Shown here: positions 15,039 to 23,634 of the stretch, piece after piece | Layout of the letters: each line of letters starts with the position of its first letter | Numbering within the stretch: position 1 is the stretch's first letter | DNA from: CAZGQY01 sp964528035 | GTDB lineage: Bacteria > Pseudomonadota > Gammaproteobacteria > Methylococcales > UBA1147 | NCBI GenBank assembly: GCA_964528035.1 | Contig: CAZGQY010000041.1 | Coordinates: forward strand, 1 to 24,950 | Direction: 5' to 3' | DNA length: 24,950 nucleotides | The notes under the pieces: generated by a model | Told to the model about the DNA's origin: nothing | Database searches by the model: none | What the model saw: only the letters and a program-made list of their open reading frames with translations | Program-made: the position numbers and the translations under genes

Positions 15039-16199
15039 ATGAGTATTATTGTCGGTCAAGCGGTTAGAAATAGTGATTTTTGGGATAGAACTCATGAATT
15101 AGAAGACCTATGGGATGCCATAGAAAGTGGTAGCCATATCCTTATTTCGGCACCAAGACGGGTCGGTAAAACATCAATTATGTATAAGCTGTTAGATGAG
15201 CCAAAAACAAATTACATTCCTGTCTATATAGATACAGAATCAGCAGATAGTCAAAATGAGTTCTGGCAAAAACTCTTTCATGCATTAATAGAAGAAGATT
15301 TTGTCAACAGCCTTAAAAACTCGGCCAAAACCTTATGGTCTAAATTAACAACGATAAAAATAACAAAAATTTCGGCAACCGGCGTTAAGTTCGGTGACGG
15401 TGAACGACTGGACTATAAAAAAGCCTTTAAGAGGCTGATAAAAGATTTGGATAGTGATAAAAAATTGATCATTATGATTGATGAATTTGCCCAGAGCATT
15501 GAAAACATAATCAAGTATGAAAACACCAAAAGTGCCATTAGTTTGTTAAAAGCCCATAGAGAACTAAGACAGGATATTAAGTTTTCTGACAAAGTCACCT
15601 TTATTTATGCTGGCTCGATTGGTCTGGAGAGTGTAGTGGCAAAAATGGGGGCAATCAAACATATCAACGATTTAAACAGTATAAAAATCTCACCCTTGTC
15701 GCTATCGGAAGCACAGGAATTCACTCAACAACTGTTTACCAATAACCATATCACTATAACGCCGGCTAACATCCACTATTTACTGGATAAGATTGAATGG
15801 CTAATTCCTTTTTACATTCAATTATTAGCACAGGAAATTAAAAGACTGCAGAGGAAAGAGTCTAGGGTCACTCCTCAGATGATAGATCAGGCAATAGAGA
15901 GTTCACTACAATACCGACAGCACTTTGAGACATGGCTCAGTAGAATAAAAACGGCTTTCAAAAAGAATGATTACCTTTTTGCCAAAGAAATCTTAAATAC
16001 GATTTCTGAAAACAGGACGATGGAATCCCTCAGCATTGCCAATATTGCCGCTAAACATTCACTCGATGATGACGATGCCAAAGAGATTATTCATTCCCTT
16101 GTTTACGATGGCTATATTAATAATAACGATAACCCCAAGGAGTATTGCTTTAACTCAGCACTGTTACGACTATGGTGGAATAAAAATGTTGCCAACTAA
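15039..16199 (+). CDS. P-loop ATPase (archaeal-ATPase/STAND-like) with winged-helix tail, first gene of pair
   Basis: A 386-residue soluble NTPase. After VGQAVRNSDFWDRTHELEDL comes Walker A APRRVGKTS (38-46). Walker B LIIMIDEF is at 143-150, a sensor-like FIYAGSIG at 188-195, and a WLIPFYIQLLAQEI segment (254-267) matches the proline motif of this ATPase clade. The last 75 residues look like a winged helix (LSIANIAAKHSLDDDDAKEI onward, ending ALLRLWW). There is no membrane segment and no nuclease, protease or TIR motif. AAGG lies eight bases before the ATG. The end overlaps the second ATPase by 14 bases. Substrate and role are unknown; a switch-like function is inferred from the family. Confidence 0.85.
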   Translation: MSIIVGQAVRNSDFWDRTHELEDLWDAIESGSHILISAPRRVGKTSIMYKLLDEPKTNYIPVYIDTESADSQNEFWQKLFHALIEEDFVNSLKNSAKTLWSKLTTIKITKISATGVKFGDGERLDYKKAFKRLIKDLDSDKKLIIMIDEFAQSIENIIKYENTKSAISLLKAHRELRQDIKFSDKVTFIYAGSIGLESVVAKMGAIKHINDLNSIKISPLSLSEAQEFTQQLFTNNHITITPANIHYLLDKIEWLIPFYIQLLAQEIKRLQRKESRVTPQMIDQAIESSLQYRQHFETWLSRIKTAFKKNDYLFAKEILNTISENRTMESLSIANIAAKHSLDDDDAKEIIHSLVYDGYINNNDNPKEYCFNSALLRLWWNKNVAN

Positions 16200-18207
16200 T
16201 TATTCGCGTTACAAATACACCCCGGATGAAATGGAGGAACGCGAGTTCTTAGCACGGTTTGTGGTGAGAACCGATGATTTTGACGAACTTTTTGCAGAGT
16301 TAAAAACTGCGGATTATAGCGTCCCCAATCAGCACTCTATTATTATTGGTCAAAGAGGTCAGGGAAAAACAACCTTACTCAGAAAGATCATGCTGGAAGT
16401 ACAAAATGATGCGCAATTATCCGCCTTTTTAATACCAGTCAAATTTTCTGAAGAACAGTACCAAATCCGGTCTTTATCGCGTTTATGGGAAGAAGTGGCC
16501 GATTACCTGCAAACGCTTTATGAACAGGAGTTTGAAGACATTCTGGATAGAATGGAAGTGCATTTTGACGATGAGGATTATGATTTACACTGCTTTTCTT
16601 ATCTTGAAAAAACGGTCAAGTCACAAAACAAAAAACTACTGCTATTGATCGATAATATTGATGAGCTACTGGGTAAACTCAAAGAAAAAGAGCAAAGACA
16701 GTTAAGAGAAATCCTACTGACCTCTTCAACCTTTATCATTATTGGCGGCTCAACCAAAATGATTGAACAGCAATATGATTATGGCAAGCCGTTTTATGAG
16801 TTTTTTAAGATTATTAAATTAACGGGCTTGAATATAGATGAGAGCATTGCTTTTTTAAGCACCATTGGCGATGCCCAGCAGAATAAAAAAATAGCAGCCA
16901 TTATACGTGATACCCCCGAAAGACTAGAAACCCTCAGACGATTAACCGGGGGTGTACCCAGAACACTGATGATGTTGTTTGATATCTTTGTCGATGATAG
17001 TGATAACGCCTTTGATGATTTACTGAAAGTCCTGGATGATGCAACGCCACTGTATAAACATAGAATGGATGATTTACCCGATACCTTGCAGGATATTACC
17101 CATACCATCGCCATGAACTGGGATGGCATGTTGACCAAAGACATTGCTAAAAAGACCCGACTGGAAAGCAAGGTGGTCTCGGCGCAGTTAAAACAATTAG
17201 AGACTAAATACGGTATTGTTGAATCTACATCAATCGGTAAAAACAAGATCTATAAAATAGAGGAACGCTTTTTTAATATCTGGTATCTGATGCGGTTTGG
17301 TCGTAAAAAAGACCGGCAAAAAGTGGAATGGCTGGTGAAGTTTTTAGTTTCCTGGTGTAGTCCTGAGGAGCTTAAGGATAGAGCTGTGCGATTTATGGAC
17401 ACGATAAAAAGAGGAGGGATTAAGGAATCTTATGTCTACAATATGTGTGAAGCACTGGGTTATGCTGGTTTGGATATGAACACAGAGCATACTATGAAAC
17501 AAGGCGTGAAAGACTATTTAAAAAGTATAGATTCTAATTTTGTGGGAGAGATATCAGATTCAGAGCAAGAACTAGGTAAAAAAGTGATTAAGTTATATGA
17601 CGAGAATAATATTGATGCAGCCATTCAATTATTAGTTAAATCACAAAAAAATAGTTCAGTTGTTTTATTTATGTTTGGTCTTTTATATCATGAACAAAAA
17701 GACTATAGCCAGGCAGAAGCGTATTATTTAAAAGCCATAGATAGTGGTGATAATGGTGCGTTAAATACTTTATCGTGGCTATATTTTGAGCAAGCATTAA
17801 ATAGAAATAAAGCTATCGAGCTGGTTTATCAAAGCTATAAAACAGATAAAAAATACTATAATACCTCTACCCTGGCTGCCGTATTATTATGGTCAGAAGA
17901 TTTTTCTAAAAGTCATAAAATATTCCTGGAATGGCTGGAATATGATAATGCTTTAGATGATAAAGCTACTGTCACCCTCTATTTAAATCTATTAATGGCA
18001 AAAGGCCAGCTTTATAAAGCCAAAGCCTTATTCGAGATGCCGGAATATGAGCTTAAAAACCGCTATAAACCTATTTGGTATGCATTAATGCGTTTAATGC
18101 AAGATGAATTTCCGCATGAGATAAAGAAGATGGGTGGTGAGTTAACAGAAAGTGTCGATGAGATTTTAGAGCAAGTAGAAGCGTTACGGGAGAAATATGC
18201 TATATAG
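16186..18207 (+). CDS. P-loop ATPase (STAND-like) with winged helix and TPR-like C-terminus, second gene of pair
   Basis: A 673-residue protein. Walker A is GQRGQGKTT (55-63), Walker B is LLLLIDNIDE (151-160), the sensor strand FIIIGGST (183-190), and LTGGVPRT (254-261) is the GxP motif of STAND/AAA-type NTPases. A winged helix follows at about 305-365 (LTKDIAKKTRLESKVVSAQL). The C-terminal region (about 460-670) is helical with TPR/Sel1-like units such as FMFGLLYHEQKDYSQAEAYY, so it may sense a ligand or partner. I chose the ATG at 16186 (MLPTNYSRYKYTPDE), which overlaps the first gene by 14 bases; the frame's extension upstream to 16036 is a shadow of gene one. No effector domain is visible. 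Confidence 0.85.
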   Translation: MLPTNYSRYKYTPDEMEEREFLARFVVRTDDFDELFAELKTADYSVPNQHSIIIGQRGQGKTTLLRKIMLEVQNDAQLSAFLIPVKFSEEQYQIRSLSRLWEEVADYLQTLYEQEFEDILDRMEVHFDDEDYDLHCFSYLEKTVKSQNKKLLLLIDNIDELLGKLKEKEQRQLREILLTSSTFIIIGGSTKMIEQQYDYGKPFYEFFKIIKLTGLNIDESIAFLSTIGDAQQNKKIAAIIRDTPERLETLRRLTGGVPRTLMMLFDIFVDDSDNAFDDLLKVLDDATPLYKHRMDDLPDTLQDITHTIAMNWDGMLTKDIAKKTRLESKVVSAQLKQLETKYGIVESTSIGKNKIYKIEERFFNIWYLMRFGRKKDRQKVEWLVKFLVSWCSPEELKDRAVRFMDTIKRGGIKESYVYNMCEALGYAGLDMNTEHTMKQGVKDYLKSIDSNFVGEISDSEQELGKKVIKLYDENNIDAAIQLLVKSQKNSSVVLFMFGLLYHEQKDYSQAEAYYLKAIDSGDNGALNTLSWLYFEQALNRNKAIELVYQSYKTDKKYYNTSTLAAVLLWSEDFSKSHKIFLEWLEYDNALDDKATVTLYLNLLMAKGQLYKAKALFEMPEYELKNRYKPIWYALMRLMQDEFPHEIKKMGGELTESVDEILEQVEALREKYAI

Positions 18208-18482
18208 AGGCAGCACTAGACTCACGATAGCTATCAATCACTTCATCGCTAAAATCAATACCCCCCATACTTTTCCCGCCACTGTATGATGGCAGGAAAT
18301 ACCCCTTTAACGGTATCAAATAGCTGTTGATAACCTTGCTCCGAAATCAGCACGGCAACGGCCTTGCCGTGTCGGGAAATATGGATATCATCACCTGTTT
18401 CAGCCGCGTGGATGAGCTTTGGCAAGTTGGTTTTTGCATCAGAGCCATATTTGGAGCCAGAGTTATATCGATTCACAATCAT
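18200..18482 (-). pseudogene. orphan Phd/YefM antitoxin, frameshifted in a G run
   Basis: The frame starts MIVNRYNSGSKYGSDAKTNL, continues with KLIHAAETGDDIHISRHGKA as in Phd/YefM antitoxins and reaches VFPAIIQWREKYGGY before stopping at 18255. At the run of six Gs (complement of 18264-18269), removing one base restores GGIDFSDEVIDSYRESSAAS and a stop at 18200, the usual acidic toxin-binding tail. No toxin gene follows, since the ATPase operon ends here on the opposite strand. The simplest view is a one-base insertion in a homopolymer of a toxin-less antitoxin; a sequencing error in the run is the alternative. Confidence 0.75.
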
Positions 18483-18672
18483 TACGTTTTTGACATAAAT
18501 ATTACTCTGACCCCGAATACCGCCACCCGCCAGCTTAATCTATCAGTGCTTTAACCGAATTAATAAAATTCTACTACAGTTAGGAGATGGCTTATCCGAA
18601 ATCAACCAATTAATCCTATAGGGTTTCAAGCTGACAAAAATCCTAGATCTACACAATCAGTAGGCTCGCAAA

Positions 18673-20877
18673 ATGAACGAACAGTTTCTTCAAAAATTCT
18701 CTTCCATCGGCTTTATGCCACATGGCAACTGTTTCTTATGGGAACCGGGATTACTCTGGCTACATGTTATCAGCGATTCAATTATTGTACTGTCTTATTA
18801 TTCAATCCCATTCGCTCTGTTTTATTTCGTCCGGAAACGCACAGACTTTACATACCCTGGCATCATTTCTGCGTTTGGCTTATTTATTCTGCTTTGCGGC
18901 ACCACCCATGTGATGTCGGTCTGGACCATCTGGGAACCCGTGTATTGGATAAGCGGTCTGATTAAATTAGCTACAGCCATAATTTCCATAGCCACAGCTG
19001 TAATTATCTGGCCATTGTTACCAAAATTACTCGCTTTACCCAGTCCATCACAACTCATCACGAGTAACGAAAAACTTGAAAAGATGTTCCAGAGGCAAAA
19101 AAAGACCGCGCAACAACTGAGAAAATTTTCGTTAGCAGTGGAATTCAGTCCAACTATGGTTATGATCAGTAATAATTTCGGCGAAATAGAATATTGCAAC
19201 CCCTCCTATTCCAAAATTACCGGATTCGACGCTGATAAAATTTACGGCAAAAAATCGACTGCGTTCATCCCTGATGAAATTACTGACAAATATTACCCAC
19301 AAATGGTCACTACTCTAAGAGAGGGAAAAGAATGGCAGGGCGAATACCTGGATCAAAAAGAAAATGGAGACCGCTACTGGCGCCTTGAATGTGTAGCACC
19401 AATGGTAGATGACGATGGATCAATTATCAGCTATGTATCTGTGTCGCACGACGTAAGCGAACGTAAGAAAAATGAAGAAATCATAAAAAATCTGGCATTT
19501 TACGACCCTCTCACATCGCTACCGAATCGAACTTTGTTTAAGGAACGTATCGATCAAATAAAACACTCATCAGACCGAAATAAAACATCTTTCGCATTGA
19601 TGTATCTGGATCTCGATGAATTTAAGAAAATTAACGATTCACTTGGACACCCTACAGGCGATGCACTTTTGGTCGCCGCCGGCAAAAGAATAACAGAACA
19701 ACTTCGAGCCAGTGATACGGTTGCACGACTGGGTGGTGATGAATTTGCAGTCATTGCACCGGATACACAATCACCTGGACACGCGGCTATACTCGCACGA
19801 AAACTCATCGACACACTTAATCAGAAGTTCGAAATCGAAAATCATGATCTGTTTGTATCCACCAGTATAGGGATAAGCATATATCCAAAAGACTCGGACA
19901 ACATAGAACGACTAATCAAACAAGCTGATACCGCATTGTATAAAGCCAAGGAACGCGGACGAAATCAGTTTCAATTCCATTCTAAAGAGGCAGAACTGTT
20001 ATCGAGAGCACGATTGGATATGGAATCCGACCTCAGGCAGGCATTGAACAATAAAGAATTTGAACTATTTTTCCAGCCTAAAGTTAAACTAGCTTCTAAA
20101 CAGATCGATTCAGTGGAAGCACTTATTCGATGGCGACACCCGAAAAAAGGATTAATATCGCCTGCGGAGTTTATACCTATAGCCGAGGAAACTGGGCTAA
20201 TTGTTCCAATAGGAGAATGGGTCATTCGCGCAGCTTGCGAACAACTAAAGCAATGGCACAAAGTTTTCGCACCTAAACTCCAAATATCCGTCAATTTGTC
20301 AGCTCGACAGTTTAAAGAAAAAAACTTAGACACAAGACTAGTGGATATCCTTAGAGAAACTGGTATCGCTCCACAATATTTGGAGATAGAAATAACAGAA
20401 AGTACAATTATCGACCGACCTAAACAGGCAATCACTAAACTCGAAAAACTCAGAGACCTTGGTTTCAGTATTGCTGTCGATGACTTTGGTACTGGATATT
20501 CGTCTTTGAGCTATCTAAAACAATTTCCGATTCATTCTCTAAAAATTGACCGGAGTTTTATTCGCGAATTGGAATCGGACTCCAAAAATGAAAAAATTGT
20601 CGTTGCCATCATTAATCTCGCTCGCAGTCTAGAATTAAATATTGTAGCCGAAGGAGTGGAAACAAAAGGCCAATTAGAATTCCTACAAAAACATGATTGC
20701 CATGAAATACAGGGCTTTTATTTCACTAAACCATTGCCAGAAATTGCGATCCTGCGCTGGATTGAACAGTTCAAATGGCACACCTTTAATGGCGAAAATG
20801 CAACCCCTCCAGCAAAGAATAGAACTACGACCCAGCAAGAAATAGTTCAGCTTACAAACACTCTAAAACCCACGTAA
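18673..20877 (+). CDS. ethylene-receptor-like membrane sensor with PAS, GGDEF and EAL domains
   Basis: A 734-residue inner-membrane c-di-GMP enzyme. Residues 15-125 match the ethylene-binding domain of ETR1: LWLHVISDSIIVLSYYSIP has Asp35, Tyr42, Ile45 and Pro46 at the spacing of ETR1 Asp25, Tyr32, Ile35 and Pro36, and LLCGTTH supplies Cys75 and His79, equivalent to the copper ligands Cys65 and His69. A PAS domain spans about 150-265. The GGDEF domain (275-435) has an intact RLGGDEF (352-358) and an RxxD inhibitory site (345-348). The EAL domain (450-700) keeps EAL (482-484), Asn541, DDFGTGYSS (603-611), Lys624 and Glu660, so both cyclase and phosphodiesterase activity are possible. It lies alone, convergent with the SDR gene. 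Confidence 0.92.
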   Translation: MNEQFLQKFSSIGFMPHGNCFLWEPGLLWLHVISDSIIVLSYYSIPFALFYFVRKRTDFTYPGIISAFGLFILLCGTTHVMSVWTIWEPVYWISGLIKLATAIISIATAVIIWPLLPKLLALPSPSQLITSNEKLEKMFQRQKKTAQQLRKFSLAVEFSPTMVMISNNFGEIEYCNPSYSKITGFDADKIYGKKSTAFIPDEITDKYYPQMVTTLREGKEWQGEYLDQKENGDRYWRLECVAPMVDDDGSIISYVSVSHDVSERKKNEEIIKNLAFYDPLTSLPNRTLFKERIDQIKHSSDRNKTSFALMYLDLDEFKKINDSLGHPTGDALLVAAGKRITEQLRASDTVARLGGDEFAVIAPDTQSPGHAAILARKLIDTLNQKFEIENHDLFVSTSIGISIYPKDSDNIERLIKQADTALYKAKERGRNQFQFHSKEAELLSRARLDMESDLRQALNNKEFELFFQPKVKLASKQIDSVEALIRWRHPKKGLISPAEFIPIAEETGLIVPIGEWVIRAACEQLKQWHKVFAPKLQISVNLSARQFKEKNLDTRLVDILRETGIAPQYLEIEITESTIIDRPKQAITKLEKLRDLGFSIAVDDFGTGYSSLSYLKQFPIHSLKIDRSFIRELESDSKNEKIVVAIINLARSLELNIVAEGVETKGQLEFLQKHDCHEIQGFYFTKPLPEIAILRWIEQFKWHTFNGENATPPAKNRTTTQQEIVQLTNTLKPT

Positions 20878-21186
20878 AAACTTTCGAATACACGAGATTA
20901 TTTTGCACTTACTTCCGGAAAGAAATAAGATAAGAGATCAGTCATATTTTACTATATATTAATTGACTAAACTCCACCCTGTCCGCTTCCCGCCCATGAA
21001 CTAAATTCGAAGGTACTGCGCGTTATATAGTGGATATACGATTACCCCCTCTTTCTCGATTCTAAAAAAACGTAATGCTGACAGAGAATTCGCCCTATAC
21101 ACTGCAAGGGAATTTTCGAATAGATGGAAATTGATGACGCATAAGTTCTCGAATCATCACTTTGCAGAGAAAATGTATGAGAGGCT
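20878..21186. other. intergenic region, nothing recognised
   Basis: About 310 AT-rich bases between convergent genes. I see no coding frame with protein-like composition, no RNA gene and no repeat until the terminator at its right end. Confidence 0.5.
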
Positions 21187-21232
21187 ATTAAAGAACGGAG
21201 AAAACCAATAGCAGAATTCCCCGTTCTTTAAT
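21187..21232. terminator. bidirectional stem-loop between convergent genes
   Basis: ATTAAAGAACGG (21187-21198) pairs exactly with CCGTTCTTTAAT (21221-21232). After one mismatch, GAA/TTC extends the stem. It lies five bases beyond the SDR stop codon and downstream of the GGDEF-EAL gene, with A/T runs on both sides, so it can serve both convergent transcripts. Confidence 0.75.
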
Positions 21233-21237
21233 TAAAA

Positions 21238-22056
21238 CTACGCAGGTGATGGATGCCAACCAGCATCTGCCCAGAGTTCACCACTCACGGCAGAATTGGA
21301 AATCATGAAGCAGATGGCATCTGCAATTTCAGCGGGACGAATCAAACGTCCTAATTGTGTATCTGGTAATACATACTTCTCGATGTATTCCTCACCCAGC
21401 GCACGAACCATGGGCGTATCTGTAAACCCTGGGTGAATTACACCACAGCGGACACCATGAAATATCGCTTCCTTGGTCAAAGTCGCAGCAGCCCCTTCCA
21501 GGCCGGCCTTCGTGGATGCGTATGAAACCTGACCTTTGTTACCCTGAGATGAAATGGAGCCGATAAAAATTGCTGTACCCTGAAGTTTTTCATCCGGATG
21601 CCATTTTTTCAAGCCATTTGCTTTACGTTTCTCAGCAATTCGCGCGATCATTTCCATGGTCCAGTAAACCGGTGCAATCAAATTTACATCAACGACTAAT
21701 TTAAATTTTTCAACTTCATAGATGTGTGCCTTGCCGGTTTCTTTATTTATCGTTACCGCGAGTGAATCACGGGTAATACCTGCCGCTGGAATACAAATAT
21801 TAACGATCTCATGTTCTTCACAGACCTCATTAAACACTTTTTTTCGGAATTCATCCTCGGTTGTGTCACCCTGATAAGCCACAGCAACACTTGTATTGCA
21901 TTCAGAATTAACTTCATCCACTGCTTCATTAACATTGTCACCCATATCAACCATGGCAATTTTTGCCACGCCACGATTGGCTAATTCCAGACAAGTGGCA
22001 CGACCAATACCACCGGCAGCACCGGTTACTACAGCTATTTTACCTCTAATTTCCAT
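21238..22056 (-). CDS. SDR-family NAD(P)-dependent oxidoreductase
   Basis: A 272-residue short-chain dehydrogenase/reductase. The nucleotide-binding TGAAGGIG lies at 11-18. Asn125 (VNLIAP), the serine cluster IGSISS (165-170) and SYASTK (Tyr179, Lys183) form the catalytic set. The usual NNAG motif reads PAAG (90-93). HPGFTDTPM (208-216) is a standard late block. Asp37 after the second strand (MVDMG) suggests preference for NAD over NADP. A GAGAT ribosome site precedes the ATG. The substrate cannot be told from sequence; a hydroxyacyl or alcohol substrate is possible. The upstream 416 bases contain a 160-bp palindromic repeat. Confidence 0.9.
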   Translation of the reverse strand: MEIRGKIAVVTGAAGGIGRATCLELANRGVAKIAMVDMGDNVNEAVDEVNSECNTSVAVAYQGDTTEDEFRKKVFNEVCEEHEIVNICIPAAGITRDSLAVTINKETGKAHIYEVEKFKLVVDVNLIAPVYWTMEMIARIAEKRKANGLKKWHPDEKLQGTAIFIGSISSQGNKGQVSYASTKAGLEGAAATLTKEAIFHGVRCGVIHPGFTDTPMVRALGEEYIEKYVLPDTQLGRLIRPAEIADAICFMISNSAVSGELWADAGWHPSPA

Positions 22057-22098
22057 TCTTTAATCTCTACCTATCATTGTTAAAATCCAATCCTTATA

Positions 22099-22258
22099 GG
22101 AGCGAGGATTCAATAATATACGAATCCTGACTTGTCTTATTGTCCGTCTTCTGCGTTGTAGCAACAGTTGCGTAGCCCTGCTATGCGCCTGTTGCTACGC
22201 CTTGAAGACAAACAATAATCCTGCGCCAATCTTTCGCATATTATTAAAACCTCGCTCC
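22099..22258. repeat. 160-bp near-palindromic intergenic element
   Basis: The outer ends GGAGCGAGG (22099-22107) and CCTCGCTCC (22250-22258) are perfect inverted repeats. Inside, AATAATAT/ATATTATT, GTCTTC/GAAGAC (22148-22153 and 22204-22209) and AGCAACAG/CTGTTGCT continue the dyad almost to a central CCCTG flanked by GCGTAG/CTATGC. The whole element can fold into a single long imperfect hairpin. It has no coding capacity and looks like a MITE or REP-type dispersed repeat. The rest of this 416-base spacer (22259-22472) shows no gene. Confidence 0.7.
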
Positions 22259-22472
22259 ATAGTGTATATCACTTATACATTTTATGTGGTTGTTCTGACT
22301 CTCGACGGCGGTATTATCGTACACCCCAGGATAACCAGGCTAAACAAGAAAATTAAAGTGCTGCGATAAATCATCGATGGGATTTTAGAAGGCTGTTTGA
22401 AAACAGGAAACCAATTGACAAAAAAGTGAATTTAGGAATTAACATACTGCACACTTCAGACGACTTAAAAGT

Positions 22473-23234
22473 TTAGGGCTTTAATGATGCTATCTCGTAC
22501 CAACCACCCACCGCTTGCAGTGGTTTAATTTGCTCGCCTGATGTTATCCAGGCGGCGACCGCCAGTTTTGTGTAATCAAAATTATCCAGTTCTGGCAATA
22601 CAAATTCTGCACTTAAAAGATTATCTCTGACTCTGCTCGCTTTTTTCTGATGTTGCAAAACAATAAAATCGTGGTGAAGTTCAGATCCGGCGTTTTCCCC
22701 TCTCAATATTGAATGCTTTAACCCGAAACCCAATACCACTACATTGACTATGACCGTGTCTATCTGTGTTTTCGGATTGTAGTTAATACTAGCAATCTGC
22801 TTTTCTAAGCCGAGGCGTAAGTTCCCCGCAATTCGATTTCGTTGCGGCGGACGTTTCTCACCCTGGAACCAGCCTCGCCATTCTTTGCCTTGAATAACAA
22901 AGCTCGGCGTATAAACATTACTAACATTACCTTGCCTTTGATGAAGTCGCTGCCGATCACTAAATGCCTTTTCAGCGAATTTATCTTTCCAGCCCAGGTA
23001 ATCCCAATAGTCAACGTGGAACGCCACAGGAACAAAAGACTTCCATAATTCATCGCTGTTTCGCTGCGCACTCATCCATCGATCTGCAGCTGGGCAACTG
23101 CTACAGCCTTCGGACGTATACAATTCAATAAGCTGAACTTCTCGTTCACCACTATTAAGCGTCAGAGCATGCGAGGACAATGCAAATAATGGATTGCATA
23201 CACAAAATACCAGAGCATAGATAACAGTTTTCAT
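22473..23234 (-). CDS. secreted DUF1223-domain protein
   Basis: A 253-residue protein with an N-terminal signal peptide (hydrophobic 4-19, likely cleaved after SSHA around residue 23). The mature start VQLIELYTSEGCSSCPAADR holds Cys44 and Cys47 in a thioredoxin-like CxxC, the hallmark of DUF1223 (PF06764). FHVDYWDYLGWKDKF and VYTPSFVIQGKEWRGW are further family blocks. It probably acts in the periplasm in a thiol-disulfide or redox role, but no reaction is established. It is a single gene with long spacers on both sides. Confidence 0.9.
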   Translation of the reverse strand: MKTVIYALVFCVCNPLFALSSHALTLNSGEREVQLIELYTSEGCSSCPAADRWMSAQRNSDELWKSFVPVAFHVDYWDYLGWKDKFAEKAFSDRQRLHQRQGNVSNVYTPSFVIQGKEWRGWFQGEKRPPQRNRIAGNLRLGLEKQIASINYNPKTQIDTVIVNVVVLGFGLKHSILRGENAGSELHHDFIVLQHQKKASRVRDNLLSAEFVLPELDNFDYTKLAVAAWITSGEQIKPLQAVGGWYEIASLKP

Positions 23235-23634
23235 AAAAATTTTCTGTGCGGAATCAGTTGTAAATACGACGCTGTGACTTAGAACGAGTTATCAAAAACC
23301 TCCTCTATCGGGAACAATCAATGCTAATCAATTGTTACGATGACTGAAGCATCATTTCCAGCTATTCTAAATCGCCATTGTTTTACCTTAAGACCTTATC
23401 CACCCAGAAATACTTTCACTCTGTTGTAGGTTTATCAACCCAATATTTATATTTCCAGTTTATAAATACTAATCATACCCTGGACTCTACATTCAACGAA
23501 TGTATCAACGATGGTCGAGCATATTACACTTAAATGTAATGCTCAAAATATGTTTTGCCATTTTCGTGACTCGCAGAAATTGAATGCAAGGCTGTTGCTT
23601 TCACTTAGATAAATATGATTGACCCCTTTTGCCT
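23235..23634. other. 400-base intergenic region with two small palindromes
   Basis: No gene seen. TACATTC and GAATGTA form a perfect 7-bp dyad (23488-23504). GAGCATATTACA (23517-23528) pairs with TGTAATGCTC (23535-23544) around a six-base loop, with a two-base bulge. A TTGACCCC motif (23619-23626) sits just beyond the PIN toxin stop and resembles the element ends at 12314, 14557 and 18507. The hairpins could be weak terminators for the toxin operon. Confidence 0.5.

Noticed and set aside
16036..16185. Upstream extension of the second ATPase, with hydrophobic residues resembling a membrane anchor
   Set aside because: It lies wholly inside the first ATPase gene in another frame; the ATG at 16186 gives the normal short overlap.
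10600..18700. Direct repeat of the tRNA-Leu 3' end as a right attachment site
   Set aside because: I looked for the T-arm and acceptor sequence downstream and did not see a copy; an automated search could still find a diverged one.
22147..22210. Integron attC site suggested by the inner hairpin
   Set aside because: No GTTRRRY/RYYYAAC core pair is present, and the dyad extends well beyond attC size as part of a 160-bp element.
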